Source of the DNA: Winogradskyella jejuensis
GTDB lineage: Bacteria > Bacteroidota > Bacteroidia > Flavobacteriales > Flavobacteriaceae
Assembly (NCBI RefSeq): GCF_900129745.1
Contig: NZ_FQWS01000001.1
Location: forward strand, 558,001-622,000
Direction of reading: 5' to 3'
DNA length: 64,000 nt
This document shows positions 46,409 through 55,442 of the stretch, piece after piece. Position numbers and translations under genes: made by a program. The stretch's first letter is position 1. Each line of letters starts with the position of its first letter. Under the pieces are notes generated by a model, which was given only the letters and a program-made list of their open reading frames with translations, made no database searches and was not told the DNA's origin.

Positions 46409-47316
46409 TGAACTTTAAGAGCAACGGTAAACTTTTACTAACTGGTGAGTATCTTGTACTTGATGGGGCTAAATCTCTGGCTTTACCTACAACTTACGGA
46501 CAACAGCTTTTAATAGAAGAAAACGATAGCAATTCTATATTATGGAAAAGCTATAACGAGCACCACCAAATTTGGTTTGAAGATGATTTTAAGATTGAAG
46601 ATATCTTACTAAATAGTGTTGAATTAAAGAATGACATATCTAGAAGACTTTTAAACATTTTTAAAAGTGTAAACCAACTCAATCCTGATTTTTTTAGAAT
46701 GAGTAAAGGTTTCGCTATCAAAACCCATCAAGACTTTAATCGGTCTTGGGGTCTTGGCACATCTTCAACTTTGATTAACAACATGGCTAATTGGACAAAA
46801 GTTGACGCCTATAAATTACTTGAACTTACGTTTGGTGGGAGTGGCTACGATATTGCCTGCGCTCAGAATAGCACAGCTATTACTTATAAGTTAGAAGATA
46901 AAAAACCAATAGTAAACCCCGTAGATTTCAACCCTAGCTTTAAGGATAGCTTATACTTTGTGTACCTTAACCAGAAACAAGATAGCAGAGAAGGAATTAC
47001 CGCCTACAAGACCTATAAAAGAGATTTAAAATCTTCTATTTCAGAAATTAATAGACTTACAGAAGAAATAATTTACTGTGACAACTTGAATGATTTTGAA
47101 ACTTTAATAACTGAGCACGAAAACATTATTTCTGAAATTATAAATCTAGAACTTGTAAAAAAACGACTTTTTGGTGACTTTAAAGGCGCTATAAAAAGTC
47201 TTGGAGCATGGGGTGGCGATTTTGTTTTGGTGACCTCTGAAACCAATCCAACTTCTTATTTTAAAGCCAAAGGGTATGATACTATCATATCTTATTCTGA
47301 TATGATTAAAGCATAA
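46408..47316 (+). CDS. GYDIA-type GHMP kinase
   Basis: A GHMP-fold small-molecule kinase of 302 aa. It has LLLTGEYLVLDG at the N-terminus, the phosphate loop SWGLGTSSTL (113-122) and the motif GGSGYDIACA (143-152), which names the family. Its place directly after HMG-CoA reductase, with overlapping stop and start, suggests it phosphorylates mevalonate or phosphomevalonate. The exact substrate cannot be read from the sequence. A strong terminator follows, so these two genes make a two-gene operon. Confidence 0.88.
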   Translation: MNFKSNGKLLLTGEYLVLDGAKSLALPTTYGQQLLIEENDSNSILWKSYNEHHQIWFEDDFKIEDILLNSVELKNDISRRLLNIFKSVNQLNPDFFRMSKGFAIKTHQDFNRSWGLGTSSTLINNMANWTKVDAYKLLELTFGGSGYDIACAQNSTAITYKLEDKKPIVNPVDFNPSFKDSLYFVYLNQKQDSREGITAYKTYKRDLKSSISEINRLTEEIIYCDNLNDFETLITEHENIISEIINLELVKKRLFGDFKGAIKSLGAWGGDFVLVTSETNPTSYFKAKGYDTIISYSDMIKA

Positions 47317-47346
47317 AAAAAGACTGTCTTTGTAGACAGCCTTTTT
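47316..47346. terminator. Bidirectional terminator
   Basis: CTGTCT (47324-47329), loop TTGT, AGACAG (47334-47339) between A-rich and T-rich sides. It serves the kinase gene and the convergent peptidylprolyl isomerase gene. Confidence 0.85.
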
Positions 47347-47371
47347 ATTTATTTCTCAAATTAACTAAGTC

Positions 47372-49519
47372 TTAGTAAACAGTCTTAGCTCTATTATCTT
47401 CTATGTCTGCAGCAGCCTCAAGTGCAGAATACACTTTAGCTTGTACAGCATTTTTTCTAGCGTTATTTAAACGTGCTAATACAGCAGCGTAATTATCTAA
47501 CCTCGTAGCTTCATTAATTTTCACAACTTCAATAACATAAACACCTTGATTTCCTTCAATTGGTTTAGATACTTCGCCTTGCTTTAATCCAAAAGCTGCA
47601 CCAACAACTTTTGGCTCAGAACCAGCTCCAGCTAAATTTGGGGTTTTCATTTTTACACCGTTTGCTGCTTTTACAGATTGACCTTGGTTAGCCGCAATAT
47701 CTGTTAATGTAGAAGCCGATATCTTTTGGCGAATCATTTCAGCTTTCTTTTCTTTAATTACTTGGCCGCTAACAGCTGCTCTGGCGTCTTCAACACTCAT
47801 TAGGCCTTCTTTATTAACATCAACTAATTGTGCTACAATAAAACCAACACCTGCAACCGGGAAGCTTTTGTAATCGCCAACCTCTGTTTCATCATCAAAT
47901 GCCCAACGCACCACTTGACGCTGACTACCTAATCCTGGAATATTTTCATCAAGCTCCTTGAATGTTACTGGCTTTACAGTAAGATTACGCTCTTCAGCAA
48001 GCGACCTAAAATCGCCATCTTCAGCAGCGATTTCAAATTTTTGCTTTGCATTAAATACGTCATCAATGGTTTTTTCAGAGGCTTCAATCTTACGAGCTAC
48101 TGTAGCTAATTTAACAGCATCATTAAATCCAGATTGGTCTAAAATTTCGATAATGTGGTAACCAAAACTTGTTTCTACAACATCTAAATCTCCTTTTTTG
48201 TTATCGAAAGAAAACGCTTTGAATTCTGGCGCGAATCCTTGGTTGTATGTAAACTCAATAACACCTTCTTTTTCGTTACTTACTTTATCAGAAGACAACT
48301 CTAATAAATCTACAAACTTAGAACGTCTGTTTTTTACTATATTAAAAATACTATCTGCAGTAGCTTTTGCTTCTTCAGGTGTTTTTGTAACATCTGGAGC
48401 AGCAGCGCTAGCACCAGCATAAGGAATTAAGATATGGCGTACTTTAACTGAATCTGGCTTAGATGCTTTATCTAAAACTTTAGAATACTTGTAGTAACCA
48501 CCGTCTTTATAAGGTCCATAATAAGCACCAACTGCAGTATTTAACAAACTATCTTGAGCAGTACCCAATTGTGCCGCTCTTAAATATTCATCTGAGTATT
48601 TGATATCTGAGTTTGAATTTACAAATGCTTCGATATTATCTGTATTATCAAAACCAAGAATCGTATCCGTACCTTTTGTAGCTTCGTTAAACTCTACCTT
48701 ATCACTTCTCAAAGCCAATAATTGAGCTTTAAAATTATCTTCATCTTCAGCAGAAGCATCTTCTCTAAATTCAACAAATAAGATTTCTCTAGTTGCATCA
48801 ACTTTGTAGGTCTCTTTGTTCTTTTGGATGTAAGCTTTAATATCTGACTCAGTAACTTTAACTAAACTGTCTGCTATAGATGTATAAGGTACTTGTACAT
48901 ACTTAATATCTACAGTTTCTGTATCCGCTAAGTATTCATCTTCTGCTTCAGTGAGCGTTGCATTAACACCGGCTTTAACTAAGTTGTAGTACTGCTGAGT
49001 CAAAGCGTTGTTAGCTAATTGCTGTTCGTTATTAGTCCATTGCGCATAATTAATGGTGAATGTACTTAATGGTGCTCCTTGAGGTTGAATATCCTTTAAG
49101 TTAGCAATAAAAGCATTAAGTTTATTTACATCGAAAATACTATCCTGATTTTGAAATTCAGGGTAACTACCAAAATTGTTTTCTAAAAGCTCACGCATTT
49201 TATCTTTTTCAACGCTAAGACCTAATTTCTCGAACTCCGTATTCATTACAATACGTCTTAACTCTTGGTTATAGATATTGTTTTTTGCTTGAGTTTCTGA
49301 AGCACTTGGCCCCATACGTTGTTGCATGTTTTGCACAGCTAACATAAACGGCTCTCTTTTGATATCCTCTCCATTAATCGTCGCAACAATATCTTGCGAA
49401 CCTCCTGTAAACGCATCCGAATTTCTAAAAACATCTCCAATTACAAAGGCAAATAATGCCATTGCAATTACCAAAATTAATACAAGCGAACGCTGTCTGA
49501 TTTTATTTAAAACTGCCAT
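47372..49519 (-). CDS. SurA/PpiD-like peptidylprolyl isomerase
   Basis: A membrane-anchored periplasmic chaperone of 715 aa. The N-terminal helix (SLVLILVIAMALFAFVIG, about 11-28) anchors it, then a SurA_N-type helical domain (about 43-230), then a parvulin-like domain around VRHILIPYAGA and FAPEFKAFSFDNKKGDL, VVETSFGYHIIEIL. A second partial parvulin-like segment comes near the C-terminus (VGAAFGLKQGEVSKPIEGNQGVYVIEV). This PpiD-like layout helps fold proteins released from the Sec translocon. It is the last of a leftward run of envelope genes from coaX. Confidence 0.93.
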   Translation of the reverse strand: MAVLNKIRQRSLVLILVIAMALFAFVIGDVFRNSDAFTGGSQDIVATINGEDIKREPFMLAVQNMQQRMGPSASETQAKNNIYNQELRRIVMNTEFEKLGLSVEKDKMRELLENNFGSYPEFQNQDSIFDVNKLNAFIANLKDIQPQGAPLSTFTINYAQWTNNEQQLANNALTQQYYNLVKAGVNATLTEAEDEYLADTETVDIKYVQVPYTSIADSLVKVTESDIKAYIQKNKETYKVDATREILFVEFREDASAEDEDNFKAQLLALRSDKVEFNEATKGTDTILGFDNTDNIEAFVNSNSDIKYSDEYLRAAQLGTAQDSLLNTAVGAYYGPYKDGGYYKYSKVLDKASKPDSVKVRHILIPYAGASAAAPDVTKTPEEAKATADSIFNIVKNRRSKFVDLLELSSDKVSNEKEGVIEFTYNQGFAPEFKAFSFDNKKGDLDVVETSFGYHIIEILDQSGFNDAVKLATVARKIEASEKTIDDVFNAKQKFEIAAEDGDFRSLAEERNLTVKPVTFKELDENIPGLGSQRQVVRWAFDDETEVGDYKSFPVAGVGFIVAQLVDVNKEGLMSVEDARAAVSGQVIKEKKAEMIRQKISASTLTDIAANQGQSVKAANGVKMKTPNLAGAGSEPKVVGAAFGLKQGEVSKPIEGNQGVYVIEVVKINEATRLDNYAAVLARLNNARKNAVQAKVYSALEAAADIEDNRAKTVY

Positions 49520-49618
49520 TTTATGGAATATAGGTTGTTAAAATTAAGTGTGCGAAAATAACATTTTATACCAAATAATAAAAGGATGAGCACTCTTTTT
49601 TGAGTGAGGAGAAAGGGA

Positions 49619-50908
49619 TTATTCTGGCTCAATAATCTCTAAATACACATTATCGATTTTTGTTGAGGAAACTTCGGTAATCTTAAACTTAAAATTATCG
49701 ATTTTTATAGACTCGTTTATCTTTGGAATATCCTCTGTATGATTAACAATTAGGCCTCCTAAAGTTTCGTAAGCTTCGCTCTCTGGTAAGTTGAGTTTAT
49801 ACGTTTCGTTTAGATAATCCACCTCTAGTCTTGCAGAGAAATTATAACTATTCTCGGTAAGTTGTTCTTCAGTAAGTTCTACGCTGTCATGCTCATCTTC
49901 AATCTCACCAAATAATTCTTCAATAATATCTTCAACAGTCATCATCCCAGATGTGCCTCCATACTCATCAATAACAACAGCAATACTTTTTCGCTTTTTG
50001 GTCAATAGATTGAGCACATCTTTGATACGAATGGTCTCAGGCACATAAACTACAGGAATTAAAATAGATTTAATAGTTTTTGGCTTTTTAAACAACTCAA
50101 AAGAGTGCACATAACCCAGAATATCATCTATAGAATCCTTGTAAACTAATATTTTGGTGTAACCTGTTTCTATAAATATTTGACGCAGATTCTCTACAGT
50201 ATCCGAAATATCAACAGCAGTAATTTCGGTACGTGGTACCATAACCTCTCTTGCCTTTACCTCTGTAAATTCTAAAGCATTCTGAAAAATTTGAATTTCG
50301 CTATCTACCTCATCATGTTCTTCTACAGATTCCATCTGTTCGGTAATAAAATTACCCAACTCTACTTTAGTTAAGGCTATCTCTACGGCATCGCCTTCGG
50401 TTTTAAAAAAAGTCTTTAAAACAAAATCTGAAATACGGATAACAAATTCTGAAATGAAAGAAAAAACGATATAAAATATATACGCTGGAAGGGCAAAGAA
50501 CTTTAAAAGCGTATTTGAATAAATTTGAAAAAAAACTTTAGGTAAAAATTCAGCAGTGAGTAAAATTATCATCGTAGAAATAACCGTTTGAGACAATAAT
50601 TGAAGCTCATCTAATAAATAATTGACAACAGTATACTCTGATGGTAAAAACCCTTGAAACCAACTCACCAGAACATCTCCCATAACAAAGCCATAAATAA
50701 CTAAAGCAATGTTATTACCAATAAGCATTGTAGTAATAAACTTTGATGGTCTTGCGGTAAGTTTGGACAATAATTTCCCTAAAAAGTCGCCTTGCTTTTT
50801 TTCTAATTCTATATGAATTTTATTAGAAGACACATAAGCAATCTCCATACCTGAAAAAAAGGCGGATAAGATAAGTGACCCTACAATAATCAATGCGTTT
50901 GTGGACAT
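49619..50908 (-). CDS. CNNM/CBS-domain transporter-like protein (hemolysin family)
   Basis: The 429-aa protein has an N-terminal CNNM (DUF21) membrane domain with four helices, a CBS pair (about 205-325; EVMVPRTEITAVD for the first, IDEYGGTSGMMTVEDIIEE at the second) and a C-terminal CorC_HlyC domain. Members are linked to magnesium and cobalt handling. The flavobacterial gliding protein GldE belongs to the same family, but its usual neighbour gldD is absent here, so I do not call it GldE. It starts at the base after the stop of a small membrane gene. Confidence 0.88.
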   Translation of the reverse strand: MSTNALIIVGSLILSAFFSGMEIAYVSSNKIHIELEKKQGDFLGKLLSKLTARPSKFITTMLIGNNIALVIYGFVMGDVLVSWFQGFLPSEYTVVNYLLDELQLLSQTVISTMIILLTAEFLPKVFFQIYSNTLLKFFALPAYIFYIVFSFISEFVIRISDFVLKTFFKTEGDAVEIALTKVELGNFITEQMESVEEHDEVDSEIQIFQNALEFTEVKAREVMVPRTEITAVDISDTVENLRQIFIETGYTKILVYKDSIDDILGYVHSFELFKKPKTIKSILIPVVYVPETIRIKDVLNLLTKKRKSIAVVIDEYGGTSGMMTVEDIIEELFGEIEDEHDSVELTEEQLTENSYNFSARLEVDYLNETYKLNLPESEAYETLGGLIVNHTEDIPKINESIKIDNFKFKITEVSSTKIDNVYLEIIEPE

Positions 50909-51106
50909 TTATTTCTGATTGTTTCGGTCTTCGAACTTTTTTCTAAAACGCTTACGGAAGAAAAACATAAATACAGCTAGTGCCGCAAAAAGTAAAGATA
51001 TATAGCTTCTGCTCCTATCTAAAGACCAATTGGAAATAGCATCCCAAGCAAAGAGAACTGCAAAAATAATATAGGCGTATTGAAAAATTTTTAGTGCTTT
51101 AATCAT
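50909..51106 (-). CDS. Small membrane protein of unknown function
   Basis: The 65-aa protein has two hydrophobic segments (IFQYAYIIFAVLFAWDAI and ISLLFAALAVFMFFF) and a basic C-terminus (RKRFRKKFEDRNNQK). The gene abuts the CNNM gene without a gap and follows the lptC gene by 28 bp on the same strand, so it belongs to this operon. No family recognised. Confidence 0.75.
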   Translation of the reverse strand: MIKALKIFQYAYIIFAVLFAWDAISNWSLDRSRSYISLLFAALAVFMFFFRKRFRKKFEDRNNQK

Positions 51107-51134
51107 AACGTGATAAATTACAGCATAAAGGTAG

Positions 51135-51689
51135 TTAATTATCTAGTTCGATATCTCCAGAAAACTCTAGCATTTCCCAAAGATCAAAATTTCTATCAGA
51201 ATCAAAACCACGGCCAGTAATATCTGTACCTCCAGAACGGAGTCTTACGTTCTCATTGGTATATACCCACTCGGTCGCCTGATCGAAATACATCTGTGTT
51301 GTAAAAAGTGAGTCTTTGTTATGTGTTGCTAAAATAACGTTACCTTGAAGGTCTACCAAATCAGTTTCGTCATAGATAATAGCATAGTCAGAAAATATTT
51401 TACTCGCGTTGCCATCCTCGTCATAAATAATAAGTTCTATGCCTTCTGGAAATTCTGAAAAAGCAAAATTACGGTTAGAATAATCGAGCATTTTTGGGCT
51501 TAACAAATTTGCTCTAAGCTTAAAAGAATCCGTGTATTTAAGATTTATAGTATCTGCGACACCAATAGGCTCATTCTGCAATACACCAACTTGCTGAACA
51601 TCTTTAAAGTTATTTTTACATGAAAAAAACATAGTCACAGCAATGGCTGTGACTATATTAAAAGTTATATGTAAATAATTTCTTTTCAC
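51135..51689 (-). CDS. lptC: LPS export protein LptC
   Basis: LptC is the bitopic periplasmic member of the LPS transport bridge (LptB2FGC-A-DE). The 184-aa protein has an N-terminal hydrophobic stretch ending in MFFSC (about Cys24), so it may be lipidated, and a beta-jellyroll with EGIELIIYDEDGNASKIFSDYAI, LQGNVIL and TGRGFDSD. Length and motifs match the family. It is encoded 7 bp after the TPR gene and upstream of the small membrane gene and the CNNM gene. Confidence 0.9.
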   Translation of the reverse strand: MKRNYLHITFNIVTAIAVTMFFSCKNNFKDVQQVGVLQNEPIGVADTINLKYTDSFKLRANLLSPKMLDYSNRNFAFSEFPEGIELIIYDEDGNASKIFSDYAIIYDETDLVDLQGNVILATHNKDSLFTTQMYFDQATEWVYTNENVRLRSGGTDITGRGFDSDRNFDLWEMLEFSGDIELDN

Positions 51690-51696
51690 TTTTATA

Positions 51697-53076
51697 TTAA
51701 GGAACTGTAACTGACCTTCCTATCCAACATCCAATTTTGATAGTAGAACCCGAATTACTCGCGGAGAAAATCATACTCTTATCTGGTGCTTTAGCTTCGT
51801 AACTCGCAGCACTTTGTGCAGCGGCCTTCTTTAAACGACCATCTACTCTACCTGCTTTACGCGCTTCAGCAGCCGCTAACCAATATACAGCTCTTTTATT
51901 AAACGTCGAATCTCCACAATTATTGGCACTAGAGGCATACATTCCCGCTATTCTTAAATGTGGATTACCATTAGACGGATTAAGCTTTAAACATTCATTA
52001 TATAATTGTCTTGCCTTACCGTAAGATCCTTTCTTTCTGTTTTTCTCAGCTAATCTGTAAACAAGTTTCCATTTTTTTAACGAATCTGTTTGTAAGTCCA
52101 TAGACTGCTTATAATACTTCTCAGCCTCAGCCGTTTTTCCTTCTTTTTCCTTAAGAACACCTAAATAATATGCTGTATCTGCATTTGGCTCAATGGTATT
52201 CTTTTGTTGAACCACTTTAATAAACATAGGGTCATCTGTACACTCTTTAGCATACATCTTGTTCATAGCACGTTGTAACCACTTCGTATCATTTTTCTTC
52301 TCGTCAAAATCTTTCTGATATAAAGGGATTAATACTTCACAAGTTGCTCTATTACCTATCTCTGTATCAACACTACCCGAAATTTGGTCATAAGCATTTA
52401 GATAACTTTCGTAACTACTTTTTCTTGATGCTTCTTTTTTTGTTAAAGTAGCCCCAGACTCTTCTTTTTGAATTAGCTTGTTAACCTTCTCAGATAATTT
52501 CCCAACTTCTTCTTCAATCTTATCATTTACGTCATCGTACTTGTCAAATAACTCCTGTGGAGTTTTCTTACCAGAATCATAGAGCTTTACCATCATTTTA
52601 AAATAGATATAAAGTCCTTTAGGGTCATTAAAATTATTTAAGTCATCTGTATAGCCTTTATCAAAGACATTATAAAGCTGCTCATCAGATAACCCCAACT
52701 CTTTTTTATACTTATAAGACAACTTTCCTTTTTCATACTGCATCTTACCTAACGGAAATTTAGATGCGTAGTACTGATTGTATTCCTCATATACTTTTAA
52801 AAGATCTCTAATGAAATCTACTTTTTCAGCACCTGAACTTTTATCAATTTTATGTTCTAAAATTTTCTCTCCTCTAACATATATTGCTCTATTGAATTGT
52901 GGGCATTTAGTTCTAACCTTCATCCATGGCTCATAAGCTTCATCGTATTTTTTATTCTTAGCATAAGAATCAAAAATAGAGAGGTTATTCATACATTCTT
53001 CATCTTGCTGGCTGTAACTTGTATTAAAGCCAACAACTAAAGCTATAAGTAGTAATGTAATCTTCGTCTTCATCAT
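51697..53076 (-). CDS. Exported tetratricopeptide-repeat protein
   Basis: The 459-aa protein has a signal peptide (about 1-22), then helical repeats, with clear TPR units in the C-terminal half (ADTAYYLGVLKEKEGKTAE, GKARQLYNECLKLNPSNG). The middle is Lys- and Glu-rich (EEEVGKLSEKVNKLIQKEESG). It lies between the outer-membrane protein gene and lptC, which suggests a periplasmic scaffold or envelope assembly role. It has no enzymatic motif. Confidence 0.85.
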   Translation of the reverse strand: MMKTKITLLLIALVVGFNTSYSQQDEECMNNLSIFDSYAKNKKYDEAYEPWMKVRTKCPQFNRAIYVRGEKILEHKIDKSSGAEKVDFIRDLLKVYEEYNQYYASKFPLGKMQYEKGKLSYKYKKELGLSDEQLYNVFDKGYTDDLNNFNDPKGLYIYFKMMVKLYDSGKKTPQELFDKYDDVNDKIEEEVGKLSEKVNKLIQKEESGATLTKKEASRKSSYESYLNAYDQISGSVDTEIGNRATCEVLIPLYQKDFDEKKNDTKWLQRAMNKMYAKECTDDPMFIKVVQQKNTIEPNADTAYYLGVLKEKEGKTAEAEKYYKQSMDLQTDSLKKWKLVYRLAEKNRKKGSYGKARQLYNECLKLNPSNGNPHLRIAGMYASSANNCGDSTFNKRAVYWLAAAEARKAGRVDGRLKKAAAQSAASYEAKAPDKSMIFSASNSGSTIKIGCWIGRSVTVP

Positions 53077-53087
53077 GTAAAATTTTG

Positions 53088-54413
53088 TTAGTTATATTTT
53101 CTCTTTTTGAACCATCTATCACTCAAGGATAGACTAACGTTGAAATTAAAAAAGTTTTCTTCTATTAAGTTGCTACTTTTTGTACCTCTTTGTCCATACT
53201 CAAAACCAAGATTGATTTCTGAAAACAATCCTGTTTGTGGTCCAATCGGTAATCCTAGACCAAAAGATATGCCAAACTCGTCAATTGATTCATTATTTAC
53301 AATTAACCCTGTATTTTCAAAGCGAGCACCAGCGCGATAAGTCACTCTTTTAAAGTAACTTGAAAGTGAACGATAGCTCGGCAAATAAAAACCTCCAATT
53401 GCAAAAGAAGAAGCATCTTCAAAAGAAGAGTTTGTAGTGCTAAATATTGGATTGTTAAAGATACTCGTATTTTGAGCAACATACTCTGCGCCTAAAAACC
53501 ATTTAGACGATTCGCCTATACCCAAACCAAAAGAAAGTCGTGATGGTAAATCTAAATCTGTTTCTAGTAAACCACTTGACGCTAAATCAACATCAATCGT
53601 ATTCTGTACAAACTCATCTCCAAGCGTTGAAACTATAATAGTAGATATTGAACGTTGATTTGCTGAAGTAAGCTTGCTTTCTGGAGCAAAAGTTGCAGTA
53701 GCAGAAAGCTCTAGTTTTTCTGTAAGCTTGCCTTTGTATGCAGCTCCAAAATTAAAATTGAGTCCACTTAAATCCGAACGGTTATTTTCTCTTGTTGCAA
53801 ACTGAACAGGATTTCCTTGATTGTCGTAAATAAACTGAATAGCACTATTTTGGGTGTTTCCAAAATTATAATTAGCATCTACTCCAACTGTAAAGTTGTC
53901 GTTAACTAAGTAACCTAAACTAAAAAATACCTTATTAAGTCCTCCTTCTCCTTCATATCTATAATCTACTCTATTATTTTGAGCAGCATTTATGTCTTGA
54001 AGCTTATATCCAACGGATGTAAACGGGAGCAAACCAAAACCAGCACCAAAACGTCCAAGAGGAATAGATACAGCTAAGTAGTCGAACGTAGAAGTACTTG
54101 CATTTTGAGATTCTGTATTACTGTTTAAGCTTGTACTTGTAAACGTACCTGCTACAGAAAACTTTACTGGCCTACTCTCTCCATCGTAAGGTTGCGCTTG
54201 TAAATTTTTACCAGCATAAGATGCTGGGTTTCTTAAGTTAATATGAAGGCTGTCTATGTAAGAACCAATGCCACCCATTCCGCGATTTTCTACTGTACCC
54301 TTAAATTTTAAGCTTCCTATTCCGTAAAAAGAATAAGGTGACGCTGTTCCCTGCTGAGCATAAGAAAAACAGCTAGTTATTGCTATAAGAATTACAACAA
54401 GTCTTTTAATCAT
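53088..54413 (-). CDS. FadL/OMPP1-like outer membrane protein
   Basis: The 441-aa protein has a signal peptide (about 1-20), then a pattern of alternating residues with many aromatic ends, typical of a beta-barrel. The N-terminal PYSFYGIGSLKFKGTVENRGMGGIG resembles the plug region of the FadL/TodX group, hydrophobic-compound channels. The protein ends in SLSDRWFKKRKYN, without a clear C-terminal Phe. It lies 2 bp after coaX and 11 bp before the TPR gene. Confidence 0.82.
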   Translation of the reverse strand: MIKRLVVILIAITSCFSYAQQGTASPYSFYGIGSLKFKGTVENRGMGGIGSYIDSLHINLRNPASYAGKNLQAQPYDGESRPVKFSVAGTFTSTSLNSNTESQNASTSTFDYLAVSIPLGRFGAGFGLLPFTSVGYKLQDINAAQNNRVDYRYEGEGGLNKVFFSLGYLVNDNFTVGVDANYNFGNTQNSAIQFIYDNQGNPVQFATRENNRSDLSGLNFNFGAAYKGKLTEKLELSATATFAPESKLTSANQRSISTIIVSTLGDEFVQNTIDVDLASSGLLETDLDLPSRLSFGLGIGESSKWFLGAEYVAQNTSIFNNPIFSTTNSSFEDASSFAIGGFYLPSYRSLSSYFKRVTYRAGARFENTGLIVNNESIDEFGISFGLGLPIGPQTGLFSEINLGFEYGQRGTKSSNLIEENFFNFNVSLSLSDRWFKKRKYN

Positions 54414-54415
54414 TA

Positions 54416-55141
54416 TTATGAATTAAATTCTAGAATATAATTTAGACCTTCAAGTAGAAAATCTGAGTTGGCAAATATGCTACTTTTTAATTGTTTAGAC
54501 AACATTTTAGTATCACCACCTGTTAAAATAACTGTTAAATCTGAATATTTAGCACTATATTCTTCTATTACACCATCAATCTCTTTAACAAGACCTATAA
54601 CAACACCTGAATGAATTGAAGCATCTGTACTATTGCCAGTAATTTTTTTTGGTACTTTAGTTTCTAATAAAGGAAGATTAGCTGTTAGATTATTTAGGGA
54701 CTTATAACGTAACCGTAAACCCGGTGAAATAGCGCCACCTAAATAAACATTTTTATCGGTTACAAAATCATAAGTTACACATGTACCCGCATCAATTATT
54801 AAGACATTGGAATTCGGGTGATGTAAAACAGAAGCACTAACTAAAGCTACTCTGTCGACTCCCAAAGTGGTAGGTGTTTTGTAATTATTACGAAATGGGA
54901 CTTTAGTTTCAGAATTTAACTCTAATACTCTTAAATCTTGTTTTAGAATGTCAACATCTTCTTTTGAAAGTTTGCCTACTGAAGAAGTTATAGCATTTTT
55001 CAATGTAGCATAAGTCTTCTTTAAGTTCTTATACTCGCTTTTAAAATCTGAAAGATTAAAATTTGTTTTGTAAACAAGCTTATTTTTATTGAAAACAGCA
55101 AATTTAACACGTGTATTACCAACGTCTACTATAAGATTCAT
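54416..55141 (-). CDS. coaX: Type III pantothenate kinase
   Basis: CoaX phosphorylates pantothenate, the first step of coenzyme A synthesis. The 241-aa protein has the N-terminal phosphate loop IVDVGNTRVKFAVF, GVDRVALVSAS, VLIIDAGTCVTYDFV and LGGAISPGLRLRYKSL, in family order. The frame starts with ATG CCT ATG; I use the second ATG (MNLIVDVGN) because family members begin there. The first gene of a leftward run toward the isomerase gene, with a -7 box upstream. Confidence 0.94.
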   Translation of the reverse strand: MNLIVDVGNTRVKFAVFNKNKLVYKTNFNLSDFKSEYKNLKKTYATLKNAITSSVGKLSKEDVDILKQDLRVLELNSETKVPFRNNYKTPTTLGVDRVALVSASVLHHPNSNVLIIDAGTCVTYDFVTDKNVYLGGAISPGLRLRYKSLNNLTANLPLLETKVPKKITGNSTDASIHSGVVIGLVKEIDGVIEEYSAKYSDLTVILTGGDTKMLSKQLKSSIFANSDFLLEGLNYILEFNS

Positions 55142-55158
55142 AGGCATTTAAGAAAAGA

Positions 55159-55166
55159 CAAAGTTA
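55159..55166 (-). promoter_or_regulatory. -7 box of coaX
   Basis: The minus strand reads TAACTTTG, a TAnnTTTG match, 18 bp before the start. It diverges from the tRNA-Phe promoter. Confidence 0.4.
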
Positions 55167-55192
55167 TAAAATCAAATTTTACAATTTTCTTT

Positions 55193-55222
55193 TTGGTAAT
55201 ACTAAAAATGAATTTATATTTG
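55193..55222 (+). promoter_or_regulatory. Promoter of tRNA-Phe
   Basis: TTG (55193-55195, in TTTTGG) and TATATTTG (55215-55222) are 19 bp apart, an almost ideal Bacteroidota promoter. Transcription would start about 55229. Confidence 0.75.
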
Positions 55223-55247
55223 CATCCGCTTTAGCAATGAAGCAACT

Positions 55248-55323
55248 GGTGCCTTAGCTCAGTTGGTAGAGCAAAGGACTGAAAATCCTTGTGTCCCTGG
55301 TTCGATTCCTGGAGGCACCACCA
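55248..55323 (+). tRNA. tRNA-Phe (anticodon GAA)
   Basis: The cloverleaf closes: acceptor GGTGCCT/AGGCACC, D stem GCTC/GAGC, anticodon stem AAGGA/TCCTT with loop CTGAAAA (anticodon GAA), variable loop GTGTC, T-loop TTCGATT, discriminator A at 55320 and encoded CCA (55321-55323). The T stem CCTGG/CCTGG has a T-T mismatch in the middle. Its own promoter and terminator frame it. Confidence 0.96.
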
Positions 55324-55325
55324 TC

Positions 55326-55356
55326 AAAAACCCGATTCAACTGAATCGGGTTTTTT
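55326..55356 (+). terminator. Terminator of tRNA-Phe
   Basis: CCCGATTCA (55331-55339), AC, TGAATCGGG (55342-55350), then six T. A strong 9-bp stem. Confidence 0.9.
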
Positions 55357-55442
55357 GGTTTTAAGATTTTATGTAAGCTTTAAGGTTTTACTTCGTCCTA
55401 AAATATTATCTTGTTTTTTCAATTTAAAACAATAACATTTAT

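Noticed and set aside
49591..49606. Terminator after the CNNM gene (CACTC-TTTTTT-GAGTG)
   Set aside because: Only five base pairs with an A/T loop and no clean T tract; too weak to list as a feature.
49619..50908. Calling the CNNM/CBS gene gldE (gliding)
   Set aside because: Same family, but gldD and other gliding genes are not next to it.
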